Below are positions 25,866 through 38,308 of a stretch of 64,000 bases of DNA, piece after piece. Where the stretch lies: positions 4,407,446-4,471,445 of the forward strand of contig CM074805.1 of NCBI GenBank assembly GCA_037447605.1, in the 5' to 3' direction. Under the pieces are notes generated by a model. That model did not search any database. It was not told where the DNA came from and saw only the letters and a list, made by a program, of their open reading frames with translations. Made by a program: the position numbers and the translations under genes. The DNA comes from Zygnema circumcarinatum (lineage: Eukaryota > Streptophyta > Zygnematophyceae > Zygnematales > Zygnemataceae). The number at the start of each line of letters is the position of its first letter. Position 1 is the stretch's first letter.

Positions 25866-25934
25866 CTCTGTTCAATGTTCAATATTCAATGTTCAATGTT
25901 CAATGTTCAATGTTCAATGTTCAATGTTCAATGT
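25866..25934. repeat. TTCAATG heptamer array
   Basis: About nine copies of TTCAATG, nearly perfect apart from one TTCAATA variant. Confidence 0.95.
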
Positions 25935-27391
25935 TTCATGTATTGTTCTTGACCTTGTATGAATTTCGAGAGGGTCGTTGAGGGCTTTCGTCTGGAGGCG
26001 GCGATGATGCTCCTTGGCTTTGCCTGGTCCTTGCACCTCGACGCGGTCGGTCGAGTCCTCCCGAAACATCACTACCTTGACTGTGCCTTGCTGTTGGGCG
26101 GAAGTTTGATATGCCAGTGCTACTGTGCCTGCATTCGGCGGGGGGGATGGTTGTAGCGAACTGAACGCTACAGCCACCACGGTGCCGCCGACATCCTGGA
26201 GATATCCGTACAGTTCGGCCGTACGGGTCATCCGTAGAATTGTACGGTGTTGTCGTACGCATTCGTACCCTATACGGATAGTACGGACTGACAGCGATTC
26301 TGCGGCGTCGCGCGTTGCGTTCGAGATCGGAACGCGACCACGACCGCCGTTCACTATGCGGAGTGACGCGTCACGGTCACACATTGGGAAATGCTGGCGA
26401 CCGTGACCGGCCTCTCATACAACTGGCATTGGACCAGCCGATTGGCCACGTGGCATGGCGCCATTGGCTAGCCCTGCTCCTGGTCCCTTACGCTGGTTAA
26501 GGGTTCGACGGGGGGAGCGAAGACTGCTAGAGACTAAGGCACTTAGATGTGTAATGCTGGTTTCTGGAACGATTGCAAGTGCATCCCTCCAAGATGCCCC
26601 TCTTGCATTCGCTCCACGCCCCCTTATAGCAAATGTATTCATGTTTCCTACGTCAGGATCGACCTCCGCGCTCCAGAAAGAGCTGGACCTTCGTGAGATA
26701 ATTTCTCTACGCAATTCTGCTTTTGAAATAGTTATACAGTTGCAAGCTAGCGATAATAGTTAACGTACACGTTGTTAAATCCAGCTTGAGCGAGTGACCG
26801 CTAATATTATAAAAGAAAACATTCCCATGTTGTCAGCAACTGCTCTAGCCTGTTTGACAATGTTCCGAGCCTTTTTCAATAGGAAGAAGAAATTTCTCTC
26901 GTTGAGGACACTTCCCATGAAACTTCATAGCCCCTCTTGGCCATTATTCTGGTGCCCATTAATTTGTCCTTTGCATGGCGTTGCATGGCAGTATACGACC
27001 ACAGCACACGCCATGCGACGAATGTGTGACGCGTGACGACAGACAGGAAGTAAGAGCACACCGACAATAAACACAACGTGCAATATTCTTACAGCAAGTT
27101 TAATATTTATTCAATGTAAGAACCAGAAGTACAACGTTTCCCACAGTCTATCGTTCACTCCCCAGAGCGCAAAAGGCAACTGGGTGTGTCTGTTCCTTAA
27201 CATTTGACGCCCTTTCCTCTCAAAAGTTGACAAAACACGTACAAGTCGCCGTAACTGCCAAAAAACTATACACCGACTGCTGTCGAATCTCTCGTCTCGA
27301 CCTTTCAGAAAAAACTCAACTATCGTACAACGCTAACTCTCGCCCATAACTGTAAGTTCCATGCGGCAAGACCTGTGGCTGCAGAGCCACC
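25935..27391. other. noncoding region with GTAC-core cluster
   Basis: A cluster of CGTAC/GTACGG cores lies at about 26205-26295 and an exact CCACGTGG at about 26446. No coding exon is visible. The right part is presumably 3' UTR of the His-rich gene. Confidence 0.5.
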
Positions 27392-28835
27392 TCATTCCGT
27401 TCCAGGGTGCTTCTCTTCCAAAACCTTCATGAACTCCTTTTCCACCTGAATCAATAAAAGATCCCCAAAGCACTCCATTAGTCCTTAGCCCATTTGCTTT
27501 TCAAACCCAAAAACACACCTTCACTTGCATTAAAGCACATTCATTTGCCATCCTGCACCAATCACCTACACCCTCTCTGATGAACCATAATTTGACCACA
27601 GTTTTAAATCTTATCATGATTTGTTTTGATTTTGTTTCTGTCAAAGCTTACCTCTGGTTTCACTGCTGCTGCTTTCAAGGCGATCTCATCCTCTGTTCCC
27701 TCCTGAGTTCCCAAAGCCGGCGGCTGTGCAGGCGGCTCTGGTACAGGGATCGCACCTCCACGCGGGGCATCTCCTCCACGGCGACCATCTCTACCACCGT
27801 CCCCATGTCCATTCCGACCATGGCCATGTCCTCCTCCCACTGCCTCTCTCTCTCCTTTACCCTCTCTGTCACCCTTCCCCTCCCCTCGGTGAGCGCCGCG
27901 ATGCCCGTGGCCTCCTCGGTGTCCCTCCCCTCTCCCACGTCCTCCTCGGCCTCCCCCCTCATGCAGACCTCCAGCTGCTGCCAAGTCCCCAATTGCAGCA
28001 TCTTTCTTATTCTCACTCTGAATGGGGTCCACCTTATCTTCATGCTGAGCTAATCCTGCAGCTCCTGCCAGCTCCCCAACTGCACCTCCCTTCTTCTCTT
28101 CATCAATCCCCCGCTGCCCCACGTGTTCCCTATGCTTCCCCCCTTCTCTACCTTCACGTTGCCCTCCCCTGAACCCATGACTGCCATGATCATGGTTTCC
28201 ACCGTGCTCTCCATGAAGTTCACCCGTCATATGATGGCCGTCATGCTTCTTCCCCTCATGCCTGCCCTCTCCGCCCCTACGCTCTCCTTCATGCTCTCCC
28301 TTATGCCCCCTATGCTCTTTAAGATGTTCACGATCCTTTCCATGATGACCCCCATGCTCATGGTCCCCATGGCCATGGCTCTTCTGGCCCTTCTCCTGCT
28401 CATCGAGATCGATGACTTTGCCGAGGACATGCGCCTTGCGCGAGTTGTCAGCGGCATCGCCATGGTGGCCATGACCATGGCCTTTTTTTGGGGATCCATG
28501 GCCGTCTCTGCCACGGCGGTTGTGCCTCTCCCCTCCCTCCCTCACGCCCATTTCCGCTGGAAGGGTCAGCGGATTAGTGGCTACAGCTTCGGAACTCGGG
28601 TTCTCAGTAGTCTGCGGCTCAGCAAGAGGCTGCGTCTGCAACATTACAACGAGAAATATGCATCAGCTGAAAGGCAAATATTCTTTTGTCACGCCCCAGC
28701 TTGGACACCACACAAACGAATTCAAAATTCTCATCGAATTTTACCACCATATCACAAACAAACCCTTTACCAGACGCCCTCCTATGAGAGCAGAAGTCTC
28801 ACCTGCACCTGCGGATAGAGCTGCTCGGACGCCAT
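27392..28835 (-). CDS. His/Gly-rich hydrophilic protein, unknown family
   Basis: Exons 28835-28803, 28635-27652 and 27445-27392 keep phase and encode about 356 residues, starting MASEQLYPQVQ and ending EFMKVLEEKHPGTE. The middle is dominated by His, Gly, Glu, Arg and Lys (GHGHGHHGD, HGDHEHGGHHGKD, GHRGGHGHRGAHRGEGKGD) with almost no hydrophobic stretch and no Cys. A short block occurs twice (GGAVGELAGAAGLAQHEDK and DAAIGDLAAAGGLHEGG). I do not recognise the family. Composition suggests a disordered hydrophilin that may bind metal ions through His clusters (inference). A TATAAA lies 145 bases above the ATG and two CACGTG elements at about 29043-29070, like the LEA-like gene promoter. The antisense strand is also open but has no splice logic. 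Confidence 0.8.
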
Positions 28836-28979
28836 ACTGCTGTTGCGGAAGTAGTGCCTTTCCTCTCCAAACTCTCGCCTTGTCTGCTCTCCTCTTCTTC
28901 CTCCTCTCACCTTCTCCTCCCTCTCTCTCGTCAGGAAGCTCCCGACCACGTTTCTAAATCTCACCGGGGGCCGCTCCCT

Positions 28980-29070
28980 TTTATAGCCAGAGGCGGGTCC
29001 GCACGCCACCCCGTGTCTTGGAGCACACGGCAGCCTGGCCGACCACACGTGGACACAGTTCCACGTGGAC
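28980..29070 (-). promoter_or_regulatory. promoter of the His-rich gene: TATA box and two G-boxes
   Basis: TATAAA on the minus strand at 28980-28985. CACGTG cores lie at about 29044 and 29064 (the second is CCACGTGG). ACGTGG and CCACGCGG variants follow at 29100-29175. Confidence 0.6.
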
Positions 29071-29329
29071 CAATGTGCGAGGTGAACGGCCACCCTGCAG
29101 TCCACGCGGCAAGTGCTGGAAGTCCCAAGCGTTGCGGACTGCCACGCTACATTTTGCTGACGTGGCGCCACGCGGCGTTTGGACAGGTAGCTGGGTTCGG
29201 TCAAGCTGCCACGTTGGCAAGACCGCCCTCATGGAACCCAGAAACCCATCGCGCACGACGGCGAAACTGTCCATGGAACCGAGGCCCGAAGCGGACAAGT
29301 CCAGAGTCCTGCACAGGCCGGGTCGTTGG

Positions 29330-29590
29330 ATCAACCGCATAGTTGCGGGACCACTGGTTGGTTTGTGACCCAACCAATCATTGCCGATAGTCACAACCAT
29401 TGGATTCAATGGTTGCCAGCCACTGTCTGGTGACTCAGCCAGTCATTGCCAGCGGTTGCAACCATTGAATACCCGGCCAACCATTGGAATGGTTACGAAC
29501 CATTGATTTGCGACTCAAAACCAGTGGACGGCCAACCATTGGGTGGTCAACGATTGAACGGCCAACCGTCCAACCATTGGCTGCCAGGTC
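29330..29590. repeat. degenerate AACCATTG repeat region
   Basis: AACCATTG occurs at about 29395, 29459, 29480, 29499, 29534 and 29572, with inverted CAATGGTT copies and related CCAATCATTG units. Many copies include ATTGG, the CCAAT-box complement. Confidence 0.75.
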
Positions 29591-30418
29591 TGCCCGGACC
29601 AGCGGGCAGATCAATTTAAGAAAAAACACATGCAAGGCTACCGCGACACCCAATAAGAAAGTTTCTTTGCTGCCCACCAACGCTGACCGGTGCCGTATGG
29701 AGCTCGTCCGTACAATCCCCATCCTGAACCACGACTGACGCAATAACTGAGAGGTGAAAGAAGCTCCTTGTCCAAGTTCCGTTGGCAGTATTACTGCGGC
29801 CTAGTTTCTCACATGTGACCTTAGGACCGTTCTGTATTGTACTTTACTTTATCGAGGTCGCTCCCTGTTTTCGCCATTTCCCTATCTGCTTTTCATCCCC
29901 TCGATTCGCCACCCTTTCACTCCGAGTGCCGCTTTCCCTCTCTCCTCTTCAAGAGATTGGTCCTCTCGCTGAAGACATGTAAGGAGTGATTTTCACATGC
30001 GGCCTGACGCGCCACTTACTTGATGGCATGAATGCAGGGAAGCATGCCATGCCATGCCATGCCATGCCATGACCAGCTTGCTTGCATCACGCAGTCTGCG
30101 AAAAGGCCAGGCAAGGCATTTGAACACCACAGCTTTATTACTCCCACAAGAGTACGCGCCCTTGGTGGGACAAATCCACCTTCATGGCGGATCCGCCTTC
30201 ATTGCGGCGGTCTATACTATACCCTATATAACTGCTATCTTATGCTATACTACTGCAACATTTCTACTACCAGAGGCCCGCTTTACCCCACCTCCTTTAC
30301 AAAGAGCTTCCTCTGTATTCCCTTCATAGGATCTGCTTGGATCTGTCTCTGCAAAGGAGCAGGTTGGCTTACCCCGGCAGATAGAGATCCAACAGAGCTT
30401 TCTGTCCCTTCTACCCAC
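29591..30418. other. noncoding intergenic region
   Basis: It contains a CATGC pentamer run (about 30042-30071). I see no gene. The right part is probably 3' UTR of the U-box gene. Confidence 0.5.
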
Positions 30419-33135
30419 CTACCCTAACTCTGCTATGGGGGCCTGCATCTCTCCATTCTCTCCCCCTCCTCCCAATTGCCCCCCTGTGAGATACGTTTTG
30501 CTCCGAAGGGAGCCGTGACGGACAAGCCCATTCTGCCGTTGGGCTCGGAACTGCTTCAAGAGCATGTTGGCCTGCAGGGTAACAGAAAGCCTCTTTTCAG
30601 TCAAGAGTCCAGCAAAAGCAACGCAGTGGAACTGTATGCAAATGGCATACAAAATTGAAGGTCGTATCGAAAGACGGACACATGTAAGGGCACTGAGAGT
30701 GTGTGTCAAACACGGAAATGAAGGTGGTTTGAGCACATGAAGACAGCGAGGGACAAAGCATAGACACAACCAGTTAGGGCGAATTTCCCAAATTTCACGT
30801 CAACTCGTGAAAGTGAGAGAGATTGAGAGAGAGAGGGAGAGGAAGAGGGCGAGGGCGAGGTAGAGTAAGAGTGAGAGTGGGAGAGAGAAGGGGTAGAGCT
30901 GCAATCTCACCTTCTCCTTCGCCCGAGGTGATCCAGTTTGTGTGAGAGCAACGAGGGGAGGAATGGCCCCCTCCTGCAGTATCATAGAGCGGAGTCGAGA
31001 CGAACTGCTGGAGAGGTGCAGGAGAGCAGCGCACGCACTCTCTTTCCCTTTCAGCGACCCCGACTCCAACACCTCCACCAATGGCGGAATGCCTCCTTTC
31101 TCTACAATGGCGGCCCGCCCTTCGGGGTCGGACGCAAGGTTGGAAAGCACAGCACATGCTTTGTCGACCATGGGAGAGGTGAGTTCGATGAGCTGCACAA
31201 GGAGGCCCACTGCACCGGCTCGCACTATCTTCCCTTTATTTGCGCTGAAAATGGAGAGCATGAAGAGGGCCATGCAGGCATCCTTCTTCCCTCTCGACGA
31301 GCCGCTTCCCAAAAGCTTAACGAGGGGGGGAATTGCCCCAGATGCTCCAATTGTCACCTTGTTTTCGTCCATCTTTGACAGACTGAAAAGAGTGGCTGCA
31401 GCGTTTTCTTGGGCCATTTGCGATCCACTTTCCAGCACCTTCACGAGAAGATCAACCGCCCCAGTTGCCGCAATTGCACCCTTGTTTCCCTCGTTGATCG
31501 ACACGTTGAGCAGGGCAGTCACTGCCAGCTCAACGACTGCGGGATTTTCCGATTTCAGCAGATGAACGAGGGGCTCTATGCCTCCTGCAGACGCAATTCG
31601 TATTCTATTCACCATACTGCACTTTGCCAGAATCCTAATCTGCTCAGCTGCTCCCAGCTGCTCCCCTTGATCTCCTCCTCTCAGCGCTTGAACTATGGGC
31701 TCTACGGGAATGTCTTCATCATCCGGACTTACACAAGTCGTATGAGTGCTACATGTGTGGTTTAAGGGGCTTGTTGCTGCTCCCCCATCCTCATCTGCTT
31801 CACTCTCTCCTCCTGCAGTGGAGCCGTTCCGTTCATTCCAAGATGCAGAACAAGATTCGGAGACCTCTCCTTCAGGTGTCGTTGCAAGACTCTGGCGATC
31901 AGGAGAAGTCTGCCACTCCGGACTCAACTCACCAGATCGAGGAGGAGGTAGGGAGTTTGAGACAGTGGGACTTCCGAGTTCAGAACTATCCCAACCACCA
32001 GTTGCAAGCTCAACAAGATTAGCAGGTGCCCAAGTGCTATGCCGCATAATTCTCCCTACGGGTCTGCATGTCTGCAAGCGCCTATTGCCCGCTTTGGGAG
32101 TCCGAGGCTCAACATGAGTGACAGGATCGACCTCTTCAAAGACAACCCACGTGGAAAAACCACCACCCCCCTCTGCAATCAGAGGCTGCAAAGGCTCCCC
32201 TGTGCGCTGCCCTTCCATGCTGGAGGGGTCCGCCTTCTCATCTCTATAGTCTGCAAAGATTCCGTTCTTCTGTGGCGAGATCACGTTGCCATATCCATAC
32301 TTCCCTTCGTGTTCAGCCAGACCGTTGACTTCGGATTCAGCGTTCTCGTCTGTGAATGGATGTGAGAACAAGCGGTCGTTTTGATCTAGCTGAGGAGGCA
32401 GTGGGAGAGGAAGCCCTTCCGCCTCGCAGTAACTGGCAATCAGTGCCTTCACTGTATACTGCAACAACATAAGGCAGGCAGACGATCACGCAAAGGAAAA
32501 ATAAGAAAGATTGCTACGCAACCAATGAGTGCTCCAGAACCTTCTAGCTACTCACACGGCAGCAGATTCCCTTATCTCCTGACAGACACCTGCTATTTTT
32601 CCCCTCACTTCATCTCTACTGAACCAGGGAGTAGGCACTTCCCAAAGCAGAAAATCGGACCTTACCTAACCCAAACACACACAGTACCATACCCTCCTAC
32701 AAAAACCATCCGGGATCCTAACAACTCCTTCATCAATTCATCTTCTCCCCTCTCCTAACTCACATCCTTCTCCCCTACTATCATCCCCAATCTCCATACA
32801 TTTCCAAAACCCCACTGCCAACAGATGGCTTAAAAAACTGAACTAACTCCCGCTCTCTCAACATCTGCTTTGCTCACATTCGGAATGACGTCCACGTGGT
32901 GAAGGCGCTGCCCAGTTTTAGGGCACGTCCTGTTCCCTGCTTCAAGCCATCTAAGAATGTATGCTCTCTCATACGTTTGCCCCGAGGCTACCACAGCCGG
33001 GTCCGCCATTAGCCTCCCTGAAAGAGGGCATCGCAGGTGGGAAGGAGCCAAAACCGCAATTTCTTGGCTCCTTGACTTCCCTTTCCTCGCACTCCCTCTT
33101 TCTCCCACTGTTCCCTCCTGGCCCATATCTTCCAT
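30419..33135 (-). CDS. PUB: plant U-box E3 ubiquitin ligase with ARM repeats
   Basis: Three exons (33135-32878, 32458-30911, 30571-30419), all phase 0, encode about 652 residues. The U-box is near the N terminus (LRCPLSGRLMADPAVVASGQ, TYERAYILRWLEAGNRTCPK) and is completed across intron 1 (VIPN / YTVKALIASYCE). A Ser/Gly-rich linker of about 270 residues follows. At least five armadillo repeats then run from about residue 350 (GGIEPLVHLLKSENPAVVE, GAIPPLVKLLGSGSS, GGIPPLVEVLESGS). The tail (LLKQFRAQRQNGL) matches the family's usual ending. PUB-ARM proteins transfer ubiquitin from an E2 to substrates bound by the ARM region. The UND region common in this class is not visible; the ATG at 33135 follows an in-frame stop, so an upstream exon would be needed to supply it. 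Confidence 0.92.
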
Positions 33136-34090
33136 ACACCGTTCTCATGCAGCGCATTGCGCATGCCTGCAAGCCATGGTTCGTTTTCTAGAGACTTTTG
33201 TACTCTTGCACCACCTCCTGCTTGCGAGAATTCCTCCTTTGAAGATGATTTCACAGCAGCTGCGTCGAAGTAATCCGCAAGTTACTCGCATATGCTGCAA
33301 GAAGAGGAGATCACTAAAGAAAGTCAGGAGTGTCTAAGGAACTCCAATACCGACTAATGAGAGATACACATTTAATTCCAAAAATCAGATCTATTTCAAG
33401 GTCGAAGGAAGTGGAGTCCACGGGTGAATACGGCTGCAATAACTAGACACTGACACTCAAGGATCCTAAAAAAATCCATCAGATGCTCAGATGGCACGCA
33501 CGTTTCGAAGGACACTTAATAGCTCTGATGTACCTTAGCCTCAAAACCTCGACCCTGAACATGAGCTATGCGCACATTAAAAAAGAAGAGCACAACACTA
33601 CATTCAACCAGTGCGGCTGGTACCACTTGCCACGCTCCCTGTTTCAGTTCCACGTTTTAGGGTTAGCAAGAGACAGCTAGAAAAGAGGAGCGAAACGCCT
33701 CACCTTAAAAGTGAAGCTTCACCGCTGTCTCCTGGGAGGGCGACGCGGAGGGATCGATGAGGCAAGCGAGAGAGGCGAGAGCGAGAGAGGGAGAGTTAGA
33801 GAGAGAGCGAGAACGAAAGGGAGCGTGGGATAGAGAGAGAGAGGCAGACGGAGAGAGAGGGAGAGAGTGAGGGAGCGAGGGCGGTGGGCGCAGCAGATTC
33901 GTCCATCGCACGCCCCCCTGTGGGAGCCGTATCAGTACGGATAAGTACAAAAATGTACGGTTTAAGTACCTTGGCCGTATTGTCCGTACAGGGGCCGGGC
34001 GGGCACGTGCGGCCGCGCAGGTTAAACTCCGAGGTTGGTAGCGGGCCCTGGTGGGGACCAAATCGCAAAATTCGCGGGTTGTCGAGTTTT

Positions 34091-34112
34091 TCCAAAAAAC
34101 TAGTTTTTTGGA
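34091..34112. repeat. 22-base perfect palindrome
   Basis: The core CCAAAAAACTAGTTTTTTGG is its own reverse complement, with one more T/A pair outside. A second ACTAGT lies about 15 bases downstream. Confidence 0.9.
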
Positions 34113-35530
34113 GAAAACTAGTTATTCGGCGGATCGCGGAAAAAAGGGGGTGTAAGAGGGGCCGGTTTTTTGTGGAAGGAAAGGTTGTTCCAAAAATTGT
34201 GGATCGGTTACCACCAGAATTCAGAGTGGCAGCTTTGTCTGTTGCGCGTTTGGCAACTTTGGACGACACGATGCAAGCCACGTGGCGCGTTCTTGTTTGC
34301 TGCAAATGGCGTTAATAATTAGGGCTTATCAACCTTGTAATTATCCTAAGGGTCTTGATGTAAAATAACAGTACTTTAGCTTCAAATTTAAAACAATTTT
34401 TTCGAAAACCAGAGTACTAATTTCGACCTGACTCTTTGAAGAAAAATAAAAAATGGATGGGCGCTATTTATTGGAAGCCGCAGCGCCGCAGTGCCGCCCA
34501 AATCTTCTGCCGACAATTCGCGCCGTCCGACATGGCATCCTCCCATTGGCTAAGGTCCCAGGGCTCATTTCCGTGGGCCACGTGGCACATGCCCGCCAGC
34601 TGGCAGCTGCTGCGCCAGGGCGGCACCCTCCCCTGCCAGCTCCCTCCCCGTCCCCCGTCTCGCCCCAGGTTCAAATTTCTCGCTTTCCAAGACCTCAACG
34701 GGCGGATCGTAGCCGTCCGATCGAAAACACGGACGGTCCAGATCCGCAGGCCCCCTTTCTGGGGCACCAGAAACTGCGCCCCCGGAAGGGTCCCCGGCGG
34801 CGGGTCCCCGGGTCGGCAGGTGTCGGCGCCGGAAATCTTCCGCCGAAGGACCAATCATTAAGGTCCGTACGGAGGCGCCTGACGCCGTACGATCCGTGCA
34901 TGGATCCGATCCGACCACGGAGAGGCGGGCGGGCGGGCGGCGGCGGTCAGTGAAGGGGGGAGGGGCGGGCGGGCGCAGGTTGTGGCAAAAAACCGGGTTT
35001 AAGGGATCGTAAGGAGGGGGGGAGGTTGTTTCGCACGTGCGCATTTACAAGGAGCGGACGCGCGGCGGGAACATTCGAATTGGAGGGCAAATTGCTGGAA
35101 GATCACGGGCGCAGCTCTTTACTTCAAAACTCATTACTGCCGGAATGAAAGGTGTGGAATGAAAGCAGGGTTGACAAAAACTGTGCGGCAGTAAACGATG
35201 GGTTTCATTAATTACTACTTGCGGGGATGCATTCACACACGCCCTCGGCGGGCGGCGGCGTTGCACAAGCAACAAAGCGCTCCGTGCTCCCTGCTGGAGG
35301 AGGAGCAGCGCGAGTCGGCCAGGGCGCGGGCCGGGCCTCCAGAGGCTGGCTGCTCTGCTCGCAGCCCTCCTCCTGCTCCTCCTGCTCCTCCTGCTCCTCC
35401 TGCTGCTGCCGGAAGTGCCCGGACGGACGGACGGACGAGCACCCGCGGGCCGCGGGCCGCGGCTTGCAGGAATGCAGGCAGACAGGCAGGCGGCGACCGG
35501 CAGGAGGCTCAGCCAGCGCGAGCCGGGAGG

Positions 35531-35592
35531 GAGGGGGGGGGGGGAGGGAGGGAGGGAGGGAGGGAGGGAGGGAGGGAGGGAGGGAGGGAGGC
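35531..35592. repeat. GGGA/GGGGGG array
   Basis: About 60 bases of GGGA repeats with an internal run of about ten G residues. G-quadruplex formation is possible on the plus strand. Confidence 0.9.
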
Positions 35593-36640
35593 CAACCCCC
35601 GTCTCGGCCGCGGCCGCAGCCATGGCGGGCGGAGCGGCCCGCTGTCAGCGACTTAAAGGCGCCGAGAGAGAGGGCGAGGGCCGGCGGAGGGCCATGGCGT
35701 GGGTAACTGCGGGGACAGTATGGGTTGTACGGACTGGCCCAAATCGTACGAATAACTGACGTGACGCTACAAGTCTTCCAAAGCCAATTGGGAATTTAGG
35801 ATCCATTAGGGCTTACGCCATAACGTTAGGTTACGGGAAAAAGTTCTGCGAACATGATGACGTCACGACGCCATCATCGAACAGGAACCAGTTTGCATTT
35901 GTAGTTTGCGAATCACCGCATGACACGTGTAGAATTCTGATTGGCTGCAACAGGCTACAACGTGGCATCCTCCCGTTGGCTGCAGTTGTAGCAATTCCCG
36001 GCGGCTTCCTCGAGTCGTGACGTGTGCGCCCGAAGGCGTGACGTCGCAAAGTTCGCATCCGGCGGTTGGAAACCGGCGGCAGGTTTTCCGGTGCGGCTGC
36101 CCCCCCCCTCTTACAGAACCGCGCTTTTTGTTCCTTCGCCAGGCACTGTTTTGTGACCGGCAGAGTCCTATCTCCCTTTTCGAAAACAACTTAGAAGAGG
36201 TCCGTCTGTCAACAGCAGTTACAACAGTCTTTCTTGTTCAATTCTTCGTCTCGACGAGTTTCCAATTCGATTACAAAGTCCAATCACTTCCTTGCCATGA
36301 GAGGCACACGATCGGCCCAACATTTTAGTCATATGCGAACCCAAAAACATGCGCATCCGGCGCCCCAACAAGGCATGGGTCCATGGGTCCAGAACGCGCT
36401 TCGGCTCACGCTTTTCATAATACGTTCGCTCCCATGGAGCCATACACACCCATGAGCCTAAGTCCTTCCACGACGCAAAGTGATCCCAAACTGTGTTAAA
36501 CTTACAACAACAACAACAACATCAAAAAGACCTGACCTGCCCAACGAGCTACTACGGAAAGGAGGCTCCAGCGTCATATCCTTACAGGATTGGCAGCCGG
36601 CGTTGAACTGCACTGAGCTTCAGACACGTGTCCCCCCCCC

Positions 36641-36677
36641 CCCCCCCCCNNNNNNNNNNCCCCCCCCCCCCCCCCCC
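36641..36677. other. assembly gap (9 N) inside a poly-C tract
   Basis: Nine N residues (about 36651-36659) lie between two C runs, downstream of the BTF3 stop codon. The true tract length is unknown. Confidence 0.95.
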
Positions 36678-36767
36678 ACCCCCCGAGAGCTCTTTCCCAG
36701 CAGTGAGTGCATGCAGTAGGCGGGGAGAGCTGCGCCCTGTTCCAAGTACTTGAGAAGACACAAACCA

Positions 36768-38257
36768 CTAAGATTTTTGTTCCTGCTTCGCGGCATCTTC
36801 AAAGCTCTCGCCTTCCACCAATTCCGGGACATCGTCATCATCATCCTCGCCCTCTGCTGCTCCTGCATCCTGTCGTTGGTATTGCTGCGCTATTTTTTTC
36901 AAGTTAGCCAAGTTGTCTGGGCCTGCCACCACAAGAAAGACATAGGAGTGAAATGTGAGTTTAACCTTGAAGCATTTTGGTCCATTAGGGGTCATGAAAA
37001 CAGTTTAGATTTGCTCTTCCGCGAAGAGGAAGTTAGATGGGGGAGAGGAAGGGAGAGGAGGCCGAGCCGGGGAGGGAAGGGGGGAAGGGAGTGAAGTACG
37101 TAGGGAGACTTAAATACTGAAGTGAGTCAAAAAATGGTGAAATCAGTGCCAAACCGAACCCTATGTCTGTGTCAGAGATATCTTTGGTATGGCCTGAATC
37201 TACCTAAAAACGGGGGAGGTAAGAAAACTTCAAATTGGACAAAATAATAAGCACAATCATTTCACGAAATTTATTACAGGGAGCAAGGACATTTGACCCT
37301 TACACACTTGCCAGGTCAAACATCTCACTTCCAGCAAGATTGAAACGGTCACAAATTCGCAAGGTACCTTCCACCAAAAAAAAGATTGAAGAAAAACTGG
37401 CAATTGGGTTTCAGTTAATCTTTGAGGTCTGTAAGGGAGCAACTTACCAAGCTGATTAATGATCCCTGGCAGCAAGTCTTGTAGCTCTGCAAGCAAAACA
37501 AAGTACACATTTTAAGTTTGGCAGGCTTTCCCTGCAAGGAAGAAAATGCTCAAGACAGGAGACACACAGAGAGCGAGAGAGAGAGAGAGAGAGGGAGAGA
37601 GAGAGGGGGGGAAAGAGAGGAGAAAGTGGCATGTAAACTGTTCTACTGCGTTCCGATTAATGGCCTTGAGAAGTTGAACAATTTAGATTGAATTACAGTT
37701 ACGGGTTTCCCCAGCAACACATTCTTCAAAAACATGGGAGCGTGTCCTATACTTTAAAGACAGTCTCGAATGATTCAAAACAGTTGAACACAAGAACATT
37801 CTTCTTTTCTTTCATCGTAAGACATTTCGATCCTATACAAAAGGAAGTCTTCAAAAATTCCTCGCTCTCTCACTCTCTCTCCAGAATCCAGTTTAGAAAA
37901 AAAAAACTCGATTCAATGACTGAGTGAAAAGGCTTTACTCTTTGTCTGAGAGGTTCCGCTGACGACCCACGTATTAGCAGCAATCGACGCTTGAACTGGA
38001 ATTAAGCAAACGAACAATAAGGAATTAGGGAAAGAAAAAGCGCAAATCAAATCTTCAGGAATGAACGAAAAATGTGAATTAGCTGCGGCACCTATGTTCA
38101 GCCGCTCAAGTAAGTAACAATACAGACAACTCAACATGACAAGCGAGCTGTCAATACTTTCAGAATACGCAGTTAGGAGCACAACGACACCCTGTATGTA
38201 CATTTTTTAGATTGTCCGACGAGCAGTCCAAGAGACTGAACTCTCTCCCTCTCTCTC

Positions 38258-38308
<51 letters not shown>

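Larger units (their letters stand above)
33136..36640. other. long intergenic region, repeat- and motif-rich
   Basis: No convincing exon is present. It holds GA-rich runs (33765-33875), GTAC-core clusters (33930-34000, 34863-34900, 35726-35758), CCACGTGG at about 34280 and 34578, and CTCCTG and GGGA arrays (35370-35405, 35531-35592). Open frames here follow the low-complexity DNA. Confidence 0.5.

Noticed and set aside
27580..28957. Long plus-strand open frames antisense to the His-rich gene
   Set aside because: Shadow frames caused by the gene's biased composition; the minus strand has phase-consistent introns, a TATA box and a good start.
29991..30460. Possible RNA gene in the CATGC-repeat area
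   Set aside because: No cloverleaf, A/B box or snoRNA box pattern could be found by eye.
34453..35706. Several 100-190 codon open frames rich in Arg, Pro, Gly and Ser
   Set aside because: They follow GC-rich and GGGA repeat DNA, overlap in several frames at once, and match no family that I know.
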